Position numbers and translations under genes: made by a program | Assembly (NCBI GenBank): GCA_047626155.1 | Contig: JBLHRR010000036.1 | Location: 1 to 38,177 of the forward strand | Length of the DNA: 38,177 nt | Reading direction: 5' to 3' | Origin: CALGLS01 sp047626155 | Lineage (GTDB): Bacteria > Bacteroidota > Bacteroidia > Chitinophagales > Saprospiraceae | The notes under the pieces: generated by a model | What the model was told of the DNA's origin: nothing | The model's database searches: none | Seen by the model: the letters and a program-made list of their open reading frames with translations, nothing else | In this document: piece by piece, positions 33,680-38,177 of the stretch | Layout of the letters: the number at the start of each line of letters is the position of its first letter | Position numbering within the stretch: position 1 is the first letter of the stretch

Positions 33680-34957
33680 ATGGCTAAGATCCTTGTAGTA
33701 GATGATGAAGCAAGCATCCGAAAAACACTTCGGGAAATTTTGGAATTTGAAAAATACGAAGTTGTAGAAGCAACCGATGGTCTTGACGCGATGGTGAATT
33801 TGAAAAAAGCCAAATTCGATGTTGTGATCATGGATATTAAAATGCCTAAGATGGATGGCATGGAAGCTTTGGAACGCGTACAGACATTAGCGTCTGAAAC
33901 ACCGGTGATTATGATCTCTGGTCACGCCAACATAGACACTGCAGTAGAAGCGGTTAAAAAAGGAGCTTTTGACTTTATCTCAAAACCACCGGATTTGAAT
34001 CGTATGTTAATCACGGTTCGAAATGCAATGGATAAATCTTCCTTGATTACAGAAACTAAGGTGCTGAAGCGCAAAGTAGATCGTAACAAAATCCAAAATA
34101 TTATTGGTGCTTCTGACTCCATCGTAAAAATTAAAGAAACAATCGAGCGAGTGGCTCCAACGGATGCACGTGTTCTTATTACAGGGTCAAACGGTACTGG
34201 TAAGGAATTAGTGGCTCGTTGGATGCACGAGAAATCGCCACGTGCTAAATATCCAATTATTGAAGTGAACTGCGCGGCAATTCCTTCTGAATTAATTGAG
34301 AGTGAATTATTTGGACATGAAAAAGGTTCTTTTACCTCTGCACACAAACAGCGTATTGGTAAATTTGAACAAGCCAACGGTGGAACCATTTTCCTTGATG
34401 AAATCGGGGACATGAGTTTGGATGCACAAGCTAAAGTATTGAGAGCTTTGCAAGAATCCAAGATTACCAGAGTTGGTGGGGAAAAAGAAATTAGAGTAGA
34501 CGTTCGCGTAATTGCGGCAACAAATAAAGACCTTCGGCAGCAAATCCGAAATAACCAATTCCGGGAAGATTTATATCACCGTTTAGCGGTTATCATTATT
34601 GATGTCCCTCCCCTGAACGAACGAAGAGGAGACATTCCTGCCTTGGTAGATCATTTCAATAAATTGGTTTGCAATGAATATGGTGTATCTCCTAAAAAAG
34701 TAGCTAAAGAAGCGATGGCAGCTTTGAAAAACGTAAACTGGACAGGAAATATCCGTGAACTTCGTAACGTAATTGAGCGATTGGTTATACTTAGTGGTGA
34801 TGTAATTACAGAGGAAGATGTCTTTAAATACGTTGTACCAAATACTGAAGAAACAGTGAGTGAACTGCAAAAGCTCTTCAAGAAATTTGGTAGCGTAGAT
34901 GAATTACAAGCATTTATTAAAAAGGAATACACGACGTATAAGACAATGTCAAATTAG
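33680..34957 (+). CDS. NtrC-type response regulator lacking the DNA-binding domain
   Basis: Residues 1-120 are a receiver domain: acidic Asp8/Asp9, phosphoacceptor Asp52 in VVIMDIKMPKMDG, Ser80 and Lys102. Residues 140-370 are an AAA+ sigma-54-activator domain with Walker A GSNGTGKE (169-176), Walker B GGTIFLDEIGDM (about 234-245) and a C-terminal NWTGNIRELRNVIERL sensor II region. The sigma-54 contact loop, GAFTGA in classic activators, is GSFTSA at 216-221. The Fis-type helix-turn-helix normally found at the end is absent; the last 55 residues are a short helical tail. I recall the same form in other Bacteroidota. The kinase at 8241 is a possible partner, by inference only. Confidence 0.93.
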   Translation: MAKILVVDDEASIRKTLREILEFEKYEVVEATDGLDAMVNLKKAKFDVVIMDIKMPKMDGMEALERVQTLASETPVIMISGHANIDTAVEAVKKGAFDFISKPPDLNRMLITVRNAMDKSSLITETKVLKRKVDRNKIQNIIGASDSIVKIKETIERVAPTDARVLITGSNGTGKELVARWMHEKSPRAKYPIIEVNCAAIPSELIESELFGHEKGSFTSAHKQRIGKFEQANGGTIFLDEIGDMSLDAQAKVLRALQESKITRVGGEKEIRVDVRVIAATNKDLRQQIRNNQFREDLYHRLAVIIIDVPPLNERRGDIPALVDHFNKLVCNEYGVSPKKVAKEAMAALKNVNWTGNIRELRNVIERLVILSGDVITEEDVFKYVVPNTEETVSELQKLFKKFGSVDELQAFIKKEYTTYKTMSN

Positions 34958-34988
34958 TCCATTACCTTTTGAAAGAATAAAAACACCT

Positions 34989-35103
34989 TTCTTTTACAAA
35001 TGACGTGATTCCTCAAAAAGATTTTCAAAAGCGGCTGTAGAGTAACGAAAGGAGAGTTGAAAATCTATTTGAGGAACTATAAAACACGGAATTTGTCAAA
35101 GAA
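34989..35103 (+). mobile_element. Full-length MITE-like palindromic element (copy B)
   Basis: The 115 bases start TTCTTTTACAAATGACG and end GGAATTTGTCAAAGAA. The inner arms pair well: ATTCCTCAAAAAGATTTTCAA against TTGAAAATCTATTTGAGGAA. The unpaired centre contains GCGGCTGTAG and GAAAGGAGAG as in copy A. The flanks share AATAAAAA (34976-34983 and 35103-35110), but it is low-complexity and does not abut the left end exactly, so a target duplication is uncertain. It sits between the NtrC-type gene and its terminator. Confidence 0.7.
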
Positions 35104-35268
35104 ATAAAAAATTTTATGTAACTAGCAGAGCCTGTCATATATGACAGGCTCTTTGCTGTAAATAAACAGCATAACTTTAATATAGGGACTCAGAATCAAT
35201 AACTATCCGGTTTGAATGGAAATGGTTATTTCTCCTTCACCTCTTGACAAACACTAAAATCGATAATT
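35104..35268. other. Gap upstream of the LOG gene
   Basis: Besides the hairpin at 35127-35152 I see no gene here, and no clear TAnnTTTG box before the LOG start. With the repeat at 34989-35103 it makes up the 311-base gap between two genes. Confidence 0.45.
35127..35155 (+). terminator. Palindromic terminator after the NtrC-type gene
   Basis: A perfect 12-bp stem, AGAGCCTGTCAT with its complement (35127-35138 and 35141-35152), has only a short T-tract. It lies 170 bases after the stop because the MITE-like element lies in between. Confidence 0.7.
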
Positions 35269-36003
35269 ATGTCTAACGATCAAAAACTAGATCCAATCAA
35301 AGAGAATCCGAATAGAAAGCAGTGGAATGAAATAAAAGGAGAAAATTCCTGGACGATGTTCAAAGTGATTTCAGAATTCGTAGACGGTTTTGAAGTAATG
35401 AACAACACCGGACCTTGTATTTCTATTTTTGGATCTGCCAGAACGAAACCAGATAACAAGTACTATAAACTTGCGGTAGACATAGCTAAGCGTATGACAG
35501 ACGAAGGGTTTGGTGTGATCACAGGAGGTGGCCCAGGAATCATGGAAGCTGGAAATAAAGGAGCATCCTTGAATAACGGTTTATCTGTAGGCTTAAATAT
35601 TGACCTGCCATTCGAACAAAGTCACAACCCATATATTGATCCAGAGCATAACTTAAACTACCGTTATTTCTTTGTTAGAAAAGTAATGTTCGTGAAGTAT
35701 GCGCAAGCTTTTGTGGTTATGCCTGGTGGCTTCGGAACCCTCGATGAGCTTTTTGAAGTGTTGACTTTAATCCAAACAAAAAAGATTTCAGCAGTGCCTA
35801 TTATTTTGGTTGGTACTGAGTTCTGGGGAGGTATGAGAGAGTGGATTGAAAATGTAATGTTAGAACAGCAGGGTAATATCAGTGCTAAGGACATGGACTT
35901 GATTCCTATCGTAGACGATCCGGATGCTATCGTAAAAATCATCAGAGATTTCTATTCTGGAGATGGACACCCAGGTTCATTGAAGCCTAATTACGAATTG
36001 TAA
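35269..36003 (+). CDS. LOG family protein (TIGR00730 Rossmann-fold)
   Basis: LOG-type enzymes release the ribose 5-phosphate from nucleoside 5'-monophosphates; the plant and some bacterial members activate cytokinins, and the role in most bacteria is unclear. The 244-residue product has the two signatures, GGGPGIMEAGNKGA (from residue 87) and MPGGFGTLDELFE (from 151), in a Rossmann fold. About 45 extra N-terminal residues precede the core, as in the larger LOG subgroup. It stands alone and converges on rtcB across a strong shared terminator. Confidence 0.92.
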   Translation: MSNDQKLDPIKENPNRKQWNEIKGENSWTMFKVISEFVDGFEVMNNTGPCISIFGSARTKPDNKYYKLAVDIAKRMTDEGFGVITGGGPGIMEAGNKGASLNNGLSVGLNIDLPFEQSHNPYIDPEHNLNYRYFFVRKVMFVKYAQAFVVMPGGFGTLDELFEVLTLIQTKKISAVPIILVGTEFWGGMREWIENVMLEQQGNISAKDMDLIPIVDDPDAIVKIIRDFYSGDGHPGSLKPNYEL

Positions 36004-36023
36004 ATTATAGCAATTGTAGAAAC

Positions 36024-36065
36024 AATAACAATAGACCTACTTGTAAAAGTAGGTCTATTGTTATT
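36024..36065 (+). terminator. Bidirectional terminator between the LOG gene and rtcB
   Basis: A perfect 19-bp stem (36024-36042 with 36047-36065) around a 4-nt loop lies between convergent genes. It is the longest perfect stem in the window. Confidence 0.85.
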
Positions 36066-36085
36066 TATGGCTCATGCTTAGTTTC

Positions 36086-37486
36086 TTAACGAGCCATTCT
36101 CACAATTTTCGGAAGGAAAGTCCCAATAATATCCACTAGCTTTTTCTGTCGATCCATTACGGCTTCAATATCCTTATACGCAAAAGGCGCTTCATCCAAG
36201 CCACCACCAATTAAGGATACTCCTTTTTCTTTTAAATGCTTTTTCAATGCATTATGAGTGGTAGATTTTTGGGCTTTTGTTCTTGACATTTTTCGCCCAG
36301 CTCCATGTGAAGCAGAGTTAATAGAATGAACCGCTCCAGTGCCTCGAACAATATAACCTGGAGCTGTCATGGATCCTGGAATAATGCCGAGGACACCTTT
36401 TCCGGCAGGCGTTGCTCCCTTTCTATGGACAATGGCTTCTTTTCCATTTTCCATTTTTTCTTTCCAAGCAAAGTTGTGGTGATTCTCAATAACAGCAATT
36501 GGTTGATCACCCATCGCCTTACTAATCCGTTGGTGAATATGATCATGACAAGCAGCCGCATAATCACCGGCTAAGTTCATAGCCAACCAATATTCCTGAC
36601 CCTCTTCAGTATCAAGACTCAACCAAGCAAGGTGCTTCGCTTCGTTTGGAAGCAGGCATTTATTCATAGCGATGTTAGTGTATTCCTTTGCGATATGTGC
36701 TCCGAAACCTCTAGATCCAGAGTGTGACAAAACGCCCAAGTAAGTTCCGAGGGGTAATGCAAATTCATTATTGATGTCTGTAATATTTACCTCGCCGAAT
36801 TCTACAAAGTGGTTTCCAGAACCTGAAGAGCCAATCTGTTTTCTGGCTTTTCCAATCAATGGTTTTAGAAAAGGGATTTCTTTAAAAAGAGGAGAATGTA
36901 ATACTTCATGGTCCATCGGAAAGTCAAATTCTCTTTTCCCGAAGCGCGTGTTTTCTAGGAGTATCGTTTTCCAATCCCGGGTTTTATTGATCAGTACTTC
37001 TGGTTTTCTATCATAGATACTTAGACACATCCTGCATCCAATGTCCATTCCTACACCGTAAGGGATGACGGCATTTTCAACAGCAAGTACTCCTCCGATG
37101 GGCAAGCCATAACCCGGATGTGCATCAGGCATCAAAGCACCTGCTACGGTTACGGGGAGGCGCATAGCAATATCCATTTGATCTGTAGCTCCTTGCTCTA
37201 TTCCATCTGCTCCGTAGATAGGGTAGTGTTTAGGATTTTCAATTAAAGGGATTTCTATTCTCTGCTCAGGATCCTCAGGGTAAAGAGCGGTTACAATACG
37301 ATTAAGGTTTTTATCTTTTTTGTAGTTCTCAGCGTTCTCTACTATATCTTTTAATAAAATGAGTACATCATTTTTGGGCAAACGCTTATAATGCTTTAAC
37401 ATCATATTTATGGCCATACCAATGGCAGGCCCGTCTGGATAACCGAGCTGTTGTAATTCTTTTTTGCGAAGTTTTAATTTTGACAT
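36086..37486 (-). CDS. rtcB: RtcB family RNA ligase
   Basis: RtcB joins RNA 2',3'-cyclic phosphate ends to 5'-OH ends using GTP and Mn2+, in RNA repair and tRNA splicing. The 466-residue product has the ligand-bearing motifs MPDAHPGYGLPIGG, MDIGCRM (Cys151), GSGNHFVEFG, LSHSGSRGFG, ENHHNFAW and HRKGATPAGKG. The guanylated His394 is in SASHGAGRKMSR. It is longer than E. coli RtcB (about 408) because of some 70 extra N-terminal residues. The usual DIGCGM is DIGCRM. No archease, RtcA or PrfH gene is adjacent. I consider it a divergent bacterial RtcB, probably active. Confidence 0.92.
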   Translation of the reverse strand: MSKLKLRKKELQQLGYPDGPAIGMAINMMLKHYKRLPKNDVLILLKDIVENAENYKKDKNLNRIVTALYPEDPEQRIEIPLIENPKHYPIYGADGIEQGATDQMDIAMRLPVTVAGALMPDAHPGYGLPIGGVLAVENAVIPYGVGMDIGCRMCLSIYDRKPEVLINKTRDWKTILLENTRFGKREFDFPMDHEVLHSPLFKEIPFLKPLIGKARKQIGSSGSGNHFVEFGEVNITDINNEFALPLGTYLGVLSHSGSRGFGAHIAKEYTNIAMNKCLLPNEAKHLAWLSLDTEEGQEYWLAMNLAGDYAAACHDHIHQRISKAMGDQPIAVIENHHNFAWKEKMENGKEAIVHRKGATPAGKGVLGIIPGSMTAPGYIVRGTGAVHSINSASHGAGRKMSRTKAQKSTTHNALKKHLKEKGVSLIGGGLDEAPFAYKDIEAVMDRQKKLVDIIGTFLPKIVRMAR

Positions 37487-37633
37487 ATTATTATTAACTG
37501 TTTTCGAACAAGAAGATATACAATATGAACTTGAAGAAAGTTTCCGAGAGCTTTGTTATATTTACAAAAGTTATTCTTTGTCCTTGCATTTGTTTTAGAA
37601 CATTTATGGTTTGAATTTTAAAATTTTAGAAAA

Positions 37634-38143
37634 ATGCCCATTCCGAAAAATAAGTCAGAACTCCTTTCGGCGATCAATACGGCTTACGATAAACTAAAGA
37701 AAGAAGTAGTCGATATTCCCATAGCACTCACTACAATTGTAGAATTGGAAGGTCATGCAAAAGGAACCCAAATAAGTATCGAAAACCTCTTGGCCTATTT
37801 AATTGGGTGGGGAGAATTGCTTTTGAAATGGCAGGATAAGAAAGAAAAAGGCGAAGAGGTTGTTTTTCCTGAGGAAGGTTATAAATGGAATGAACTAGGT
37901 CTGCTTGCCCAAAAATCCTATAAGGACTATGGTGCGGAGGACTTTGAAAAATTACAGAAAAAATTAGAGCAGACCGTACAAAGAATTTTAGAATTGGTAG
38001 CAAAAACGGAAGAACAAGATTTATATGAAAGGCCTTGGTATGGAAAATATCCGCTTGGACGAATGATTCAATTGAACACTTCATCACCGTATAAAAATGC
38101 AAGATCTAGAATAAGAAAGTGGAAGAAGGTTAGAAGAGAATAA
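37634..38143 (+). CDS. ClbS/DfsB family (DUF1706) four-helix protein
   Basis: The 169-residue product begins MPIPKNKSELLSAINTAYDK and contains ELEGHAKGTQISIENLLAYL, IGWGELLLKW and FPEEGYKWNELGLLAQKSY. These motifs mark the DUF1706 family, related to DinB-like four-helix bundles. The best-known member, ClbS, protects cells from colibactin by opening its cyclopropane; DfsB-like members are of unknown function. No toxin cluster is nearby, so a general detoxifying role is only a guess. It is cytoplasmic, with no signal or membrane helix. A near-consensus box TATGGTTTG at about 37605 has one base too many. Confidence 0.85.
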   Translation: MPIPKNKSELLSAINTAYDKLKKEVVDIPIALTTIVELEGHAKGTQISIENLLAYLIGWGELLLKWQDKKEKGEEVVFPEEGYKWNELGLLAQKSYKDYGAEDFEKLQKKLEQTVQRILELVAKTEEQDLYERPWYGKYPLGRMIQLNTSSPYKNARSRIRKWKKVRRE

Positions 38144-38158
38144 ACTTATTTGTAACTA

Positions 38159-38177
38159 TTCCGTCTTCCGTCTTCCG
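38159..38177. repeat. Heptamer tandem repeat running off the window
   Basis: TTCCGTC is repeated 2.7 times, without mismatch, up to the last base. The true length of the array is not visible. Confidence 0.6.

Noticed and set aside
33922..34461. 179-codon frame antisense to the NtrC-type gene
   Set aside because: It is a shadow of a highly conserved AAA+ coding region, with no start signal and no recognisable motif.
34976..35110. AATAAAAA flanks of copy B as a clear target-site duplication
   Set aside because: The motif is low-complexity, does not abut the element at the left and could match by chance; kept only as a weak hint.
1..38177. CRISPR array, tRNA or rRNA genes, prophage or transposase gene
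   Set aside because: I read through the gaps and found no regularly spaced repeats of CRISPR size, no cloverleaf-like sequence, no rRNA blocks and no integrase or transposase motifs.

Overview
The window is a piece of a Bacteroidota chromosome, most likely from the Saprospiria/Lewinella side of the phylum (the exact family is inferred, not proven). The evidence is the type IX secretion and gliding genes (porV, porU, a PorP/SprF protein, gldJ), a protein with a type IX sorting tail, an L36 without most zinc cysteines, and repeated -7 promoter boxes of the Bacteroidota form TAnnTTTG. Base composition and codon use look even. I see no phage, plasmid or insertion-sequence transposase, no CRISPR array and no tRNA.

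Layout. 97-3640 is the end of the S10-spc-alpha ribosomal cluster: infA, rpmJ, rpsM, rpsK, rpsD, rpoA, rplQ, closed by a terminator. 3759-7490 holds housekeeping genes on the plus strand: carA, eno, a DivIC/FtsB-like septum protein and sucD. 7612-12008 (minus) has an unknown tail-anchored protein and a very large NtrY-like histidine kinase. 12393-12826 is the RNase P RNA. 12871-14103 encodes a secreted type IX cargo protein. 14247-23969 is the type IX secretion/gliding locus: porV and porU on the minus strand, then porP/sprF-like, gldJ and murF on the plus strand. This is the porV-porU-gldJ-murF neighbourhood known from Flavobacterium, with an extra PorP/SprF gene in the divergent gap. 23962-25074 is an arginase-fold protein that has lost the metal ligands. 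25580-27286 is an OmpA-type outer membrane protein. 27448-29243 (minus) holds a CoA-binding protein and the pyruvate dehydrogenase E2 subunit. 29421-33299 (plus) holds recR, a glycosyltransferase fused to a degenerate sugar-phosphate transferase, and an M20 amidohydrolase. 33680-34957 is an NtrC-type response regulator without a DNA-binding domain. The end carries a LOG-family protein, an RtcB ligase and a ClbS/DfsB-like protein.

The most interesting signal outside the genes is a family of small palindromic, MITE-like elements, about 115 bp when full length. Their ends read TTCTTTGAC...GTCAAAGAA. Two full copies (22515-22631, 34989-35103), an internally deleted copy touching the rnpB promoter (12321-12377), a solo right end at the carA stop codon (4888-4910) and a decayed left end (33314-33350) are visible. 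Three copies are flanked by 7-9 bp direct repeats that look like target-site duplications. No transposase for them is in the window.

Other points of note are a GT2/gutted-PGT fusion protein, an NtrC-like regulator with GSFTSA instead of GAFTGA and no HTH, a large hairpin between rpsD and rpoA, a three-tier nested hairpin between pdhC and its downstream gene, a probably leaderless recR, and short tandem repeats before the M20 gene and at the right edge.
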